Part shown: piece after piece, positions 1 to 6,226 of the stretch
Layout of the letters: each line of letters starts with the position of its first letter
Numbering within the stretch: the stretch's first letter is position 1
From: a virus
Virus record (IMG/VR): IMGVR_UViG_3300013104_000078
Span: 1 to 22,073 of that record
Length of the DNA: 22,073 nucleotides
Direction: 5' to 3' (one strand)
The notes under the pieces: model-generated
Seen by the model: only the letters and a program-made list of their open reading frames with translations
Database searches by the model: none
Told to the model about the DNA's origin: nothing
Program-made: the position numbers and the translations under genes

Positions 1-130
1 AGCACATGGATGTGCTGTCGAAAAGCCCGGCCCCGGCTCACGGACTTGCCGGGCAGGATGCCCGGCAAGCGCCAAGCGGGGGGTCGTTTTCTCTTGGTTA
101 CTTCTCTTTTGGACAAGCAAAAGTAAGCCG
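1..130 (+). other. Probable host chromosome flank with end of a small ORF
   Basis: The sequence begins with an inverted repeat (AGCACAT, GG, ATGTGCT at 1-16). A short frame from the ATG at 7 reads through a phrase SFSLGYFSFGQAK near 88-123. Phrases like this recur in small annotated ORFs and repeats of several GC-rich proteobacterial chromosomes (recollection, not searched). The GC content and codon style differ from the phage genes, and the phrase stops making sense just after about 125, as expected if an element inserted there. No function can be assigned. Confidence 0.4.
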
Positions 131-200
131 TGTCTTGATACTTCAGGGGGAGAGGACTTGATAATCCGGGAAATAGAGGGTCATCAAGGGCGATAACGGG
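131..200. repeat. Candidate prophage left end with transposase-site-like repeats
   Basis: The segment starts with TGTCTTGATA. CTTGATA occurs at 134-140 and again at 157-163, 23 bp apart, and a related GATAA followed by CGGGAA occurs twice (161-172 with two extra bases, and 192-202). Ends of Mu-like phages begin with TG and carry several short transposase-binding repeats near the terminus. The segment lies just past the apparent host ORF and beyond the last leftward gene, which fits. The exact terminus is inferred and the right end is not available for comparison. Confidence 0.4.
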
Positions 201-209
201 AAGCCGAAT

Positions 210-235
210 TGAAAACGACTTTCGCGTAGCGAAAG
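210..235 (-). terminator. Terminator-like hairpin after the leftward operon
   Basis: A perfect 7-bp stem (CTTTCGC at 219-225, GCGAAAG at 229-235, loop GTA) lies one base past the stop codon of the last leftward gene (237-239). Read on the minus strand, the stem is followed by TCGTTTTC, a modest T tract. Position and shape fit a Rho-independent terminator closing the early operon before the phage end. Confidence 0.6.
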
Positions 236-236
236 G

Positions 237-548
237 TCAGCCCGCAGGTGGGAAGCGTGGCTCCTCGGTGTCCGAAGCGGCGGCCTCGGTGGCGGTCGGC
301 TTGTCGTGCTGGTGCTGAAGACGGCTGGCCAGCATGTGGAGCGCGTCCGCGATGACGGCGCCATTGACGTTGCTGTTCTCAAACATCTGGTGAGCACCGT
401 AGGTTTCACCGGAGTCCAGAATGATGGTCGCCACGATCTCAGTCAGACCATCGGTAGCTACATCTGCGCCACGATCTCTAACGACGAGCTGGAGGTTCAA
501 CTGGAGGCCGGGAAGACGAGCGTGGGCGACAGAACGTGTGGTTGCCAT
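237..548 (-). CDS. Small protein of unknown function, last gene of the early operon
   Basis: This is a 103-residue protein with no recognised domain. The start is the ATG at 548, preceded by GGAAG at good spacing. A longer frame upstream exists but is an arginine/proline-rich shadow of the Mor gene. The middle section (about 20-75) looks like an ordinary soluble alpha/beta fold (ATIILDSGETYGAH, then AVIADALHMLASRL), and the tail is polar and low-complexity with a proline-rich end. It sits 29 bp downstream of the Mor gene and just before the terminator-like hairpin. The last early gene in such phages is often poorly conserved, so no role is proposed. Confidence 0.72.
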   Translation of the reverse strand: MATTRSVAHARLPGLQLNLQLVVRDRGADVATDGLTEIVATIILDSGETYGAHQMFENSNVNGAVIADALHMLASRLQHQHDKPTATEAAASDTEEPRFPPAG

Positions 549-577
549 TGGTCTTCCTGGAGCTGGTTGAGGTGAGA

Positions 578-952
578 TTACTCGGCGGAGCCATCGGCGT
601 CGAACAGGGCGCCTTGGCGGCGGGCGTAGTCGGCGGCCTCGACCATGCGGATGCGCTGGTAGGCGGTCTTGACGGTGACGTCGAACTGGCGGGCGGTGGC
701 GACGATGTCGCGATGGCTGGCGACGTAGGCGGCGTGCATGGCCTGGTCGCGTTCGCTGATGCGGACAGCGAAACCGGCAGGCACGTAGAACGGTTGGCCG
801 CGATAGTCGTCGCACAGCTCGGTAGCGATCTGCAAGCCCACGTCGACCGCCAGTTCGGGCGCGACCTTCAGTTTGTCGACGATCACGCGCGCGCTGATGT
901 CGGCGAGATCAACCATGAAGGTCGCCAGGCGTTCGGTGCTGCTGCTCATCAT
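578..952 (-). CDS. mor: Mor-family transcription activator of late genes
   Basis: The 124-residue protein matches the Mor/C family of Mu-like phages. A central beta segment around residues 50-62 (GQPFYVPAGFAVRISERD) corresponds to the family's dimer-interface region, followed by a C-terminal helix-turn-helix (IVATARQFDVTVKTAYQRI). In Mu, Mor binds the middle promoter and recruits RNA polymerase. Here it would be expected to activate one or more rightward late promoters, though no matching promoter could be identified by eye. The start is taken as the ATG at 952, overlapping the stop of gemA as ATGA. The next ATG (949) is equally possible. Gene order gemA-mor is as in other Mu-like phages. Confidence 0.88.
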   Translation of the reverse strand: MMSSSTERLATFMVDLADISARVIVDKLKVAPELAVDVGLQIATELCDDYRGQPFYVPAGFAVRISERDQAMHAAYVASHRDIVATARQFDVTVKTAYQRIRMVEAADYARRQGALFDADGSAE

Positions 953-1416
953 CGGGCGACCCCGGCGCGTTCGCACCACTGTTTCAGGTGCTCGATGACC
1001 TTGCCGGCGACGGAGCGCGGCAGCAGGTTCGGGTCATCCCAGCCGAGGTGCTGGGGATGGTGGGCGGCGGACTGGGTGCGCACGTAGGCGCGCAGGGCCT
1101 TGTCGCTGCTGTCCTGGACTTCGCCGGTCTGGCCGAGGCGGGTCCACAGGTGGCGGATCAGGGCGGCTTGGGTGCCCTTCTTGTACGGCGCGCGGCGGGC
1201 GGTGGCGTGGCGCGGGTCTTTCCAGCCGCAGGCGGCCAGGTGCTTGAGCACGGCCTCGCGACCGGCGTCGTCGAGATCCTTGGCGGAGCGCACGCGGGCG
1301 ACAGACCACAGCATGTCGCGGTAGGTTGAATCGTCCATGCCGAGCTGCTGCGCGGCGATGTGGATCATCGCCAGGTGGTTGTTGCGGGCGGGCACTGGCT
1401 TGCGGTTGGGCTTCAT
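949..1416 (-). CDS. gemA: GemA/Gp16 family protein (DUF1018)
   Basis: The 155-residue protein shows the Gp16/GemA signature: an N-terminal basic stretch with HIAAQQLGMDDSTYRDML, then a GREAVLKHLAACGW segment, a basic linker (YKKGTQAALIRHLWTRLGQTG), and a C-terminal part with LRAYVRTQS and VIEHLKQW. In Mu, GemA modulates host gene expression and DNA topology, but the mechanism for this branch is not established. The start is the ATG at 1416, overlapping the previous stop as ATGA. An in-frame upstream start gives only a short arginine-rich extension and is not favoured. It is directly followed by mor with another coupled overlap. Confidence 0.9.
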   Translation of the reverse strand: MKPNRKPVPARNNHLAMIHIAAQQLGMDDSTYRDMLWSVARVRSAKDLDDAGREAVLKHLAACGWKDPRHATARRAPYKKGTQAALIRHLWTRLGQTGEVQDSSDKALRAYVRTQSAAHHPQHLGWDDPNLLPRSVAGKVIEHLKQWCERAGVAR

Positions 1417-1715
1417 GCCGTGGCCTCGCACTCGCTGTCGCACGTGAGGCTGGCAGGCTCTGCTGGCGGGTCGATTTTGCGCAGTTGCCAGTCATGCACG
1501 GCCGCATAGAGGTCCGGAAATTCCACCACGTAATCGCAATCGATGTCAGACCTCGCTTCCCATCCATACAGTCGAGGGAGCTGAATGCGTTCCCCCTGGT
1601 GGAATGGCCCGACCCGAAAGACTTCACACAAACAACCGACATATGGGCCCGACTTTGCGTCGATGCTGACGGCGTAGATCGCGAACTCGCCGACCTTGAA
1701 GCGCAGGCCGCTCAC
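1413..1715 (-). CDS. Small protein of unknown function
   Basis: This is a 100-residue acidic protein starting with GTG at 1715, which overlaps the previous stop as GTGA. That overlap decides the start, because no ATG fits. The N-terminal half reads as a small beta-rich fold (LRFKVGEFAIYAVS, GPYVGCLCEVFRVGPFHQGERIQLP), resembling short SH3-like barrel proteins often seen in phage operons. The second half has DIDCDYVVEFPDLYAAVHDWQLRKI and a cysteine-containing tail. The family is not recognised. Coupling on both sides places it in the early operon just before gemA. Confidence 0.8.
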   Translation of the reverse strand: MSGLRFKVGEFAIYAVSIDAKSGPYVGCLCEVFRVGPFHQGERIQLPRLYGWEARSDIDCDYVVEFPDLYAAVHDWQLRKIDPPAEPASLTCDSECEATA

Positions 1716-2077
1716 GGCACGACTCCACCGGCGCCGACGATCCAGATGGTCACGCACGGCACCAGGTTGATGCACAGGCGGCGGTTGGCCGGTGACCAGT
1801 GCGCGCCGATCCAGCAGCTGCCCCAGCGGAACAGGATGCCGGCGCGGACGCGATCGGCCTTGAGCACGCTGTGCATGCGTTCGCGCTTGGCCATGCCGGT
1901 GGTGTAGTAGCCGTGCAGCAGCCACAACCAGCCCGCGCGGACCAAACCAAACAGCAGGTTCAACGGCACCGGCGCAACAATCGTCTCCCGTCGAAGAAAA
2001 TCGACATAGACCAAGCCATAGCCGCGGGGAACTTCCTCGCATTCTGGAACGCGGCGGAAGAGGATGCCGGCTTTCAT
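1712..2077 (-). CDS. Putative small membrane protein of unknown function
   Basis: The 121-residue protein starts at the ATG at 2077 (ATGA overlap with the preceding gene) and ends inside the next start. Two hydrophobic stretches are visible: residues about 33-57 (IVAPVPLNLLFGLVRAGWLWLL) and the C-terminal 15-20 residues (LVPCVTIWIVGAGGVV). The segment KAGILFRRVPECEE near the start is echoed by RAGILFRWGSCWIG near residue 78, suggesting an internal duplication of a short unit. The membrane role is inferred from hydrophobicity only, and no family is recognised. Confidence 0.75.
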   Translation of the reverse strand: MKAGILFRRVPECEEVPRGYGLVYVDFLRRETIVAPVPLNLLFGLVRAGWLWLLHGYYTTGMAKRERMHSVLKADRVRAGILFRWGSCWIGAHWSPANRRLCINLVPCVTIWIVGAGGVVP

Positions 2078-2637
2078 TCGGTGAGCTCCTTGTGCAGGCG
2101 TTCGACGCGGTAGGCGTTGCGAGCGGTGATGCGGTCGCCGAATTGCAGGTAGCGGCCGGTGTAGCCGAGGCGCTGGGCGAGGAACTGCTCGGTGTAGCCC
2201 TCGTCGAGCAGTTCGGCGATCCGCTGGTGGGTGCGGGCGGCCGAGATATAGGCGTGATCGGAGGCAACTGCCGGCGTGACGGCCAGGATCAGCCGTTCGG
2301 TGCGGGCGCGGATCTGCAGCTTTCGGCCCGTGCGGATCTCCGATAGCACGGTGTCGGCGATGTCGGTGGCGGCGCCGATCGCGCGCCGGCCGATGCCGCG
2401 GCGGCTCAGCTTGAGCATATGCTGGCGGGCCGCGGCAGCGGGCACGATGCCGTTCCAGTCGCCGGCCTTGCGGGCGCGCTGGCGCGCGCACTCGTAGGCG
2501 CTGTTGGCCTTGCGGCAGGCGTCGCAGCGGCAACCGGCCATGTAACGCAGGCGGTCGCCGTGCTGGCGGTTTGCTGCCAGTTCGGCGGTCGGGCGCAGAC
2601 CGCGTGCTGCGAGATCGGTGGCGACGGCGGGATTCAT
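2074..2637 (-). CDS. Phage protein with N-terminal Cys cluster and helical core, unknown function
   Basis: The 187-residue protein begins at the ATG at 2637, overlapping the preceding stop as ATGA. Residues 26-50 contain HGDRLRYMAGCRCDACRKAN, a C-x-C-x2-C cluster that could bind a metal. This is followed by a conserved-looking block GDWNGIVPAAAARQHMLKLSRRGIGRRAIGAATDI and SEIRTGRKLQIRARTERLILAV. The repeated small helices with GxGRR and IRTGR suggest DNA binding. Similar proteins occur in phages and actinobacterial elements (general recollection, not searched). The C-terminal helix pair (HQRIAELLDEGYTEQFLAQRLGY) looks like a helix-turn-helix. Confidence 0.82.
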   Translation of the reverse strand: MNPAVATDLAARGLRPTAELAANRQHGDRLRYMAGCRCDACRKANSAYECARQRARKAGDWNGIVPAAAARQHMLKLSRRGIGRRAIGAATDIADTVLSEIRTGRKLQIRARTERLILAVTPAVASDHAYISAARTHQRIAELLDEGYTEQFLAQRLGYTGRYLQFGDRITARNAYRVERLHKELTE

Positions 2638-3323
2638 TCGTCATGCTCCAGCGCGCGCTGGCTGGCGCCGGTGACGCCGCGGTGCAACTTGGCGGCTTTG
2701 CCAGCCTGGTGGCCAGCCCAGGCATCGTTGTCGCTGGTCTTGCCGCGCTTGGTCAGGTCGCGGCCGGAGCTGGTGCCGGCGTCGGGGTAGCGCACGCGCA
2801 GCACCTCGTCGATCGCCAGGCGCTTGGCGTCGGCAATTTCCGCATCGGGGAACAAGTGTGCGACGGCGTTGACCCATGCGATCGCGAACACCTCGCCGCG
2901 GGCATCGCGGTTGCCGCGTTTGCGCACGCGAGCGATGTGCTTGAGGCGGTCGGCATCCATCTGACGGCGCAGCACCGTGAACGCGAACGCCGCGATCTCG
3001 GCGGCGCCGTCGCAACCGTAGAAGCGGATCACCGTGGAGCCGCTGTTCCAGCATTTTTGCCGGCTGACGATCATTTGTGCGCCGAAGCCGTCCGCGGCGA
3101 GCCCGGCCAAGAACAACAGACTGCGCGCAGGTTCGGCACCACGGGCGCGGGTGTTGACCTCGGCCTCGTCGACATCCATCGCCTCGGCGTGGGTGATGCC
3201 GTGGGCGCGCATCATGGCCTGCGCCTGGCGCAGCGCGGCGGCGGCTTCGTTCGGGTTGGACGAGGCGGCGAGGCGCAGACAGGCCATCACTTTGCGGAGA
3301 ATGTGCTGGCGATCCATCGTCAT
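2634..3323 (-). CDS. DUF2786-like phage protein
   Basis: This 229-residue protein has an N-terminal section typical of DUF2786: ILRKVMACLRLAASSNPNEAAAALRQAQAMMRAHGITHAEAM (residues 8-49), a helical hairpin with the family's N-x-N/HEAA pattern. A second domain follows (about 65-190) with VIRFYGCDGAAEIAAFAFTVLRRQMDAD and AFAIAWVNAV-type helices, as in the partner domain usually found with DUF2786. The C-terminal 40 residues are polar and basic. Function is unknown. The family is common in phages and plasmids. The start is the ATG at 3323, overlapping the previous stop as ATGA; a second in-frame ATG lies 6 bases downstream. Confidence 0.88.
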   Translation of the reverse strand: MTMDRQHILRKVMACLRLAASSNPNEAAAALRQAQAMMRAHGITHAEAMDVDEAEVNTRARGAEPARSLLFLAGLAADGFGAQMIVSRQKCWNSGSTVIRFYGCDGAAEIAAFAFTVLRRQMDADRLKHIARVRKRGNRDARGEVFAIAWVNAVAHLFPDAEIADAKRLAIDEVLRVRYPDAGTSSGRDLTKRGKTSDNDAWAGHQAGKAAKLHRGVTGASQRALEHDE

Positions 3324-3598
3324 TCCCCGATGCGCGGACGTCCGCGCATCCGTTCAGGTAAGAGCGTCGCCATCAAATCGACCACGCAGGCGACCTCCAA
3401 AGGGTTGTTTGCGTCCACGTCGCGCCATTCGCTGAATCCGGCATCACTCCATTCGATCGACGTGCCTGGCCGCGGCGGAACTGATGACGCGCACAGCAGA
3501 TGGTTTCGGGTCTGTAGCACCAGCCGCGCGCGGAAGCCGCGGCGAACGCGTATGCCGGCGATATCGCCGGATCGGAAGATCAGTCGGTCAGGAACCAT
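3320..3598 (-). CDS. Small protein of unknown function
   Basis: The 92-residue protein starts at the ATG at 3598, with GGAGG six bases upstream, and its 5' end overlaps the preceding gene by 11 bp. The N-terminal region is beta-like (DRLIFRSGDIAGIRVRRGFRARLVLQTRNHLL). The middle has IEWSDAGFSEWRDVDA and the C-terminal region is a hydrophobic-acidic helix (EVACVVDLMATLLPERM) ending in a basic tail RGRPRIGE. The DNA for that tail is a perfect 22-bp palindrome (3329-3350). No family is recognised. Confidence 0.78.
   Translation of the reverse strand: MVPDRLIFRSGDIAGIRVRRGFRARLVLQTRNHLLCASSVPPRPGTSIEWSDAGFSEWRDVDANNPLEVACVVDLMATLLPERMRGRPRIGE
3329..3350. repeat. 22-bp perfect palindrome inside the early operon
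   Basis: GATGCGCGGACGTCCGCGCATC pattern: two perfect 11-base arms centred at 3339/3340. The inner 18 bases match the switch-region palindrome at 14785-14802 in 16 of 18 positions (TGCGCGnACGTnCGCGCA). It covers the last codons of the upstream gene, a few bases before the next start codon. It could be an intragenic operator or an mRNA hairpin affecting the DUF2786 gene. Confidence 0.6.
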
Positions 3599-3977
3599 GC
3601 TTGGCCTCCAGCTGGGTTTCGAGCTCGGCGATGCGGGCGTGCAGCGCGGCGACCTTGGCGGACTCGGCGCGGCACATGGTCTCGGGCCAGCCGAGGGCGC
3701 GCTTGATGCGGTTGCCGCCTTCGGCGGCCTGGGCGCTTTGCTCGTCGGTGGTGCCGTAGGTGGCCACGCAGGTCTGCTGGCCATCCCAGGCCAGCACGAT
3801 CACCTGGAGGAAATCGTGGTTGCGGGCGATGTTCTCGGCGGCGATGACCGGCAGGCGGTCGCCGCCGGACTTCTTGGCGCAGGCGCTGCACAGGTCCAGG
3901 CTGACCCAGTAACAGCCACCGGGGCATGCGTGCAGGTCGGTGCAGCCGCAGGCGCGGCACGTGCGGACGTTGCTCAC
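3588..3977 (-). CDS. Zinc-motif phage protein with C-terminal coiled coil
   Basis: The 129-residue protein opens with VRTCRACGCTDLHACPGG followed by CYWVSLDLCSAC: Cys at about 7, 10, 12, 18, 22, 30 and 33. This is a compact cysteine cluster of a type frequent in phage and prophage small proteins and probably binds zinc. A soluble middle domain follows (IAAENIARNHDFLQVIVLAWDGQQTCVATYG). The last 25 residues form a coiled coil (AKVAALHARIAELETQLEAK). The GTG at 3977 is chosen because it overlaps the previous stop (GTGA) and has GGAG seven bases upstream. An ATG 27 bases further up lacks this support. Confidence 0.83.
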   Translation of the reverse strand: MSNVRTCRACGCTDLHACPGGCYWVSLDLCSACAKKSGGDRLPVIAAENIARNHDFLQVIVLAWDGQQTCVATYGTTDEQSAQAAEGGNRIKRALGWPETMCRAESAKVAALHARIAELETQLEAKHGS

Positions 3978-4360
3978 GTGAGGTCTCCGGGCAGGGGTTG
4001 ACATGCGTGCGCGGCGCGCACACGGTCGATGACCACCACATTACGGAGACGGTCATGCGGGATCTGGAACACCCCGGCGATGCCGGCAAGCTGGACACGG
4101 CCCTGCGGCTGGTCGAATCGGAGCTGCCGCCGGTCCGCTCCGGATTGCGCTGCATCCTTGCGGTGCTGGTCTACGGCACGTGGCTGCTGGTCGAGGCGAT
4201 CGACCGGCGCGGCGGGCGCCTCTGAGTGCCACTGCAGCCAGACCACCAGCAGCACGACGGCCAGCAGGTTGAGCAGGAACCAGGTGGTGTCGAGCCCGCA
4301 CATGCGTTCGGGTTCGCCTTCGCCGGGGGCAGCCTGTTGTTCGAGGCCGTGGGCGTTCAT
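3974..4360 (-). CDS. Putative single-pass membrane protein; 3' half overlaps an antisense ORF
   Basis: The 128-residue frame begins at the ATG at 4360 (ATGA overlap with the preceding gene) and ends at 3974 in a GTGA overlap with the next gene, so both junctions support translation of the whole frame. Residues about 26-44 (TTWFLLNLLAVVLLVVWLQW) are a clear membrane segment with a short polar N-terminus. The remaining 80 residues are Gln/Arg/Asp-rich and less protein-like. Over 4055-4225 the opposite strand carries a better-looking small gene. Either the tail is a low-constraint cytoplasmic extension, or it is carried mainly to keep the coupling intact. The family is not recognised. Confidence 0.62.
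   Translation of the reverse strand: MNAHGLEQQAAPGEGEPERMCGLDTTWFLLNLLAVVLLVVWLQWHSEAPAAPVDRLDQQPRAVDQHRKDAAQSGADRRQLRFDQPQGRVQLAGIAGVFQIPHDRLRNVVVIDRVRAAHACQPLPGDLT
3998..4054 (+). promoter_or_regulatory. Candidate rightward promoter and RBS within the early operon
   Basis: A perfect TTGACA box lies at 3998-4003. It is followed by an inverted repeat GTGCGCG-G-CGCGCAC (4007-4021) where an operator between -35 and -10 would sit. At the 17-base spacing the -10 (CACGGT) is poor, so an activator would be needed or the box is chance. A good Shine-Dalgarno (GGAG at 4045-4048) precedes the ATG at 4055. Confidence 0.3.
4055..4225 (+). CDS. Candidate rightward micro-gene antisense to the early operon; possible membrane peptide
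   Basis: A 56-residue frame starts at the ATG at 4055 with GGAG at ideal spacing. It reads like a real protein: an acidic N-terminal helix (DLEHPGDAGKLDTALRLVESEL), then a hydrophobic segment (CILAVLVYGTWLLVEAI), then a basic tail DRRGGRL. About 89% of third codon positions are G or C, higher than first or second positions, which matches the coding bias of the neighbours. The opposing minus frame is less regular here. It would be the only rightward gene within the leftward operon. Expression is unproven. Confidence 0.42.
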   Translation: MRDLEHPGDAGKLDTALRLVESELPPVRSGLRCILAVLVYGTWLLVEAIDRRGGRL

Positions 4361-4617
4361 GCCGTCTCTCCCGCTTTCTGCAGCTTGCGCAGGCGGCGCT
4401 CGATGGCGGCGAGCACCGTCTTCTGCAGGTCAGGCAGCGCCAGCGCCAGTTCGCAATCGACGGCGTTGAACGTCTTGACGGCCCGCTGGCGATCTTCGGC
4501 GGTGATCTCGCCGAGTACTCGCGGCTCGCCGTTGATCATGTAGGCCGTGGTCACAAACGGGTTCGTCTTACGGGCGTCGACCAGCGCGCGCATCGCCTCG
4601 TTGCCGATCGCGTTCAT
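4357..4617 (-). CDS. Small helical protein of unknown function
   Basis: This is an 86-residue protein starting at the ATG at 4617, overlapping the previous stop as ATGA. It looks largely helical: NEAMRALVDARKTNPFVTTAYMINGEPRVLGEITAEDRQRAVKTFNAVDC, then ELALALPDLQKTVLAAIERRLRKLQ. The charged amphipathic C-terminal helix could drive dimerisation. It follows the Gam-like gene and precedes the membrane protein gene. No family is recognised. Confidence 0.78.
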   Translation of the reverse strand: MNAIGNEAMRALVDARKTNPFVTTAYMINGEPRVLGEITAEDRQRAVKTFNAVDCELALALPDLQKTVLAAIERRLRKLQKAGETA

Positions 4618-5135
4618 GCGGTCACCGCTTCGACGTCGTCGTCGTTGATCAGCGCGGCGATCAGCTTGTCGATTTCGCCGTCGACGGGTTTCAGGACAAC
4701 CGCGTCGACGTCGTCGGCGATGCGCACGCCCAGGCGCTTGAGGTCGCTGGCCGGCAGGTTGCCTAGGGCGGCGGCGACGGGCTTCTCGGTGACCTTGACC
4801 AGGGCGTCGAACTGATCGGGGAAGTGCTTGCGGATGAGCTTGACGACGGTGTCGACGTCGCCCAGCTCCAGCTTGCCGCGCTGTTTCATGAAGCCGACCT
4901 TGATGCCGTGGAGCACGCGGGTCTTGGGCGAGCGGAATTCGCCGGGGCTGGTCTCGATGGCTTCCTTCAGCTCGCCGTGGGCGGCGGTGAAGCGCGCCAG
5001 GGAATTCTTGATGCCCTGCAGGCGGCGGCGCTTGGCGGTTTCCTGCTCGTCGCGCAGATCCTGCAGGCGGCTGGCGAGTTCGTCGCGGGCACCGGCGAAG
5101 ACCTTGGCGCGCTGTTCGATGTCTTGCATTTGCAT
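4614..5135 (-). CDS. Gam-like or related early phage protein (tentative)
   Basis: The 173-residue protein has a long N-terminal coiled coil (residues 3-60: IEQRAKVFAGARDELASRLQDLRDEQETAKRRRLQGIKNSLARF), then SPGEFRSPKTRVLHGIKVGFMKQRGKLEL, VVKLIRKHFPDQFDALVKVTEKPVAAALGNL, and an acidic end. A coiled coil followed by a small beta-rich domain, and the position in an early Mu-like operon, resemble host-nuclease inhibitor Gam, which binds DNA ends and blocks RecBCD. Sequence identity to Gam cannot be judged here, and the KTRVLHGIKVGF block may define another family. The start is the ATG at 5135; an ATG two codons later is an alternative. Confidence 0.82.
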   Translation of the reverse strand: MQMQDIEQRAKVFAGARDELASRLQDLRDEQETAKRRRLQGIKNSLARFTAAHGELKEAIETSPGEFRSPKTRVLHGIKVGFMKQRGKLELGDVDTVVKLIRKHFPDQFDALVKVTEKPVAAALGNLPASDLKRLGVRIADDVDAVVLKPVDGEIDKLIAALINDDDVEAVTA

Positions 5136-5140
5136 GGTGG

Positions 5141-5350
5141 TCAACCTTTGTATTTGGTGCCGCAGAATGGGCAGTGTGTGGCGACGGCAATGGGGATTTG
5201 CCGGCGCGCGGTGGGGTCGGTGAATTCGACGCGGACCAGGACACGCGGCGCGCCGAGCACGCCGTTGTTGCCGCGCGGCGTCATGGTCTTGAGCTGGGTG
5301 CCGCCGATGCGCAGCTGGCGGTTGACGTTGCGGATGCAGGTGCAGGTCAT
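5141..5350 (-). CDS. Small protein with C-terminal zinc-ribbon-like motif
   Basis: The 69-residue protein starts at the ATG at 5350 (ATGA overlap). It has a short N-terminal Cys pair (MTCTCIRNVNRQLRI), a beta-like core (RVLVRVEFTDPTARRQIPIAV) and a C-terminal CPFCGTKYKG knuckle. This gives two Cys pairs that could form one zinc site. Small proteins ending in CPFCG are common in phages and usually have no known role. It precedes the Gam-like gene by 5 bp. Confidence 0.78.
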   Translation of the reverse strand: MTCTCIRNVNRQLRIGGTQLKTMTPRGNNGVLGAPRVLVRVEFTDPTARRQIPIAVATHCPFCGTKYKG

Positions 5351-5640
5351 GCTGCGTCACCTGCGGAAGCCGCCGCGCAGTGGCGTGTCGACCAGGTCAG
5401 CTGTTCGACAGTCCACATCGCCAATTCGCCGCGCTCGTACTTATCGAAGCAAGCCTTGCAAGCGGTGAAGCCGCCCCACTCGCCTTCCCACTCCGCCGGC
5501 ACGGGCGTGCCCTCATACAACGGGATGCCGAAGTTCGGATGGTGCTGCCAGATCTGCACTTCACAGTCGCAGATGCAGCAGTCGTCGGTGGGGACGAAGA
5601 ACGGCTCCATCAGAATGACGTGTATCGTTGCGCCGCTCAT
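5347..5640 (-). CDS. Small Cys-rich protein of unknown function
   Basis: A 97-residue acidic protein bounded by ATGA overlaps on both sides. Cysteines fall in two groups, CCICDC (residues 21-26) and CKAC (about 61-64), separated by an aromatic-rich loop (IWQHHPNFGIPLYEGTPVPAEWEGEWGG). This is compatible with a treble-clef-like zinc fold. Small Cys-rich proteins like this are frequent in phage early operons and some act against host enzymes, but nothing here identifies a target. Confidence 0.78.
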   Translation of the reverse strand: MSGATIHVILMEPFFVPTDDCCICDCEVQIWQHHPNFGIPLYEGTPVPAEWEGEWGGFTACKACFDKYERGELAMWTVEQLTWSTRHCAAASAGDAA

Positions 5641-5885
5641 GACGCACCGCCTGCACGTGCGGCATAGCGGGACTCAAGCCATCCGGAGTACTCCTTCAGG
5701 TCGCGGATCATCGTTTCGCGACTGTCGATGCCTTTGCCTTGCAGGCGGAGGCTCTCGCTGCCGTCCCTGCACTGATTGCACGCCAACAGGAAGGACGACA
5801 ATGCTTGCGCTGCCGCATCCAGTTTCTTCGCGCAGACCAGCGCTACCCTGGCGCGCCGCTTCAGTTGCTGAGCCGTGGCACTCAT
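5637..5885 (-). CDS. Small helical protein of unknown function
   Basis: An 82-residue mostly helical protein (AQQLKRRARVALVCAKKLDAAAQALSSFLLACNQCRDGSESLRLQGKGIDSRETMIRDLKEYSGWLESRY). It has a basic N-terminus and an acidic middle, with two cysteines in ACNQC. Start and stop are coupled to the neighbours by ATGA overlaps. No domain is recognised and no membrane segment is convincing. Confidence 0.76.
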   Translation of the reverse strand: MSATAQQLKRRARVALVCAKKLDAAAQALSSFLLACNQCRDGSESLRLQGKGIDSRETMIRDLKEYSGWLESRYAARAGGAS

Positions 5886-6226
5886 GACGGCAACCTCATC
5901 TGCCCGACCAGGTCTGGAATCGACACGCGCTTCATCGCGCTTTCCTGCTGCAGGCTGGACATGGCGCGGGAGTGCAAGAACGCACAGGTCTCTTCCATTT
6001 CCTCGCTGCTGCCGGCGAGGAAATAGCCGTCGCGCGGGTGGGCGCAGACGTGGTGGCCGAGCATGCGCAGCTCGACCACCAGGGTGCGCAGGAAACGTTC
6101 ATCGCCGCTGGTCGGGTGGCTGCCCAGCACTTCGCGGCAGAGTGCGGTGGCGGTGACGCCGTGGCGGCGGCCGATGTGGTTGCGCAGGGCAGCCAGCAGG
6201 GTGTCGCGGGTCAGTTCGTTATGCAT
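5882..6226 (-). CDS. Winged-helix-like regulatory protein
   Basis: The 114-residue protein has an N-terminal winged-helix pattern (LAALRNHIGRRHGVTATALCREVLG, ERFLRTLVVELRMLGHHVCAHPRDGYFLA, residues 9-73). A conserved-looking tail follows (EEMEETCAFLHSRAMSSLQQESAMKRVSIPDLVGQM). Proteins of this plan occur in early operons of Mu-like phages. The tail's SRAMxSLxxES helix may be for oligomerisation. The start at the ATG at 6226 has GGAGG six bases upstream and overlaps the preceding gene by 8 bp. DNA binding is inferred. Confidence 0.84.
   Translation of the reverse strand: MHNELTRDTLLAALRNHIGRRHGVTATALCREVLGSHPTSGDERFLRTLVVELRMLGHHVCAHPRDGYFLAGSSEEMEETCAFLHSRAMSSLQQESAMKRVSIPDLVGQMRLPS

Noticed and set aside
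2571-4001. Long plus-strand frame (476 codons) across several early genes
   Set aside because: It crosses four real minus-strand genes with stop/start coupling and has a shadow-type composition.
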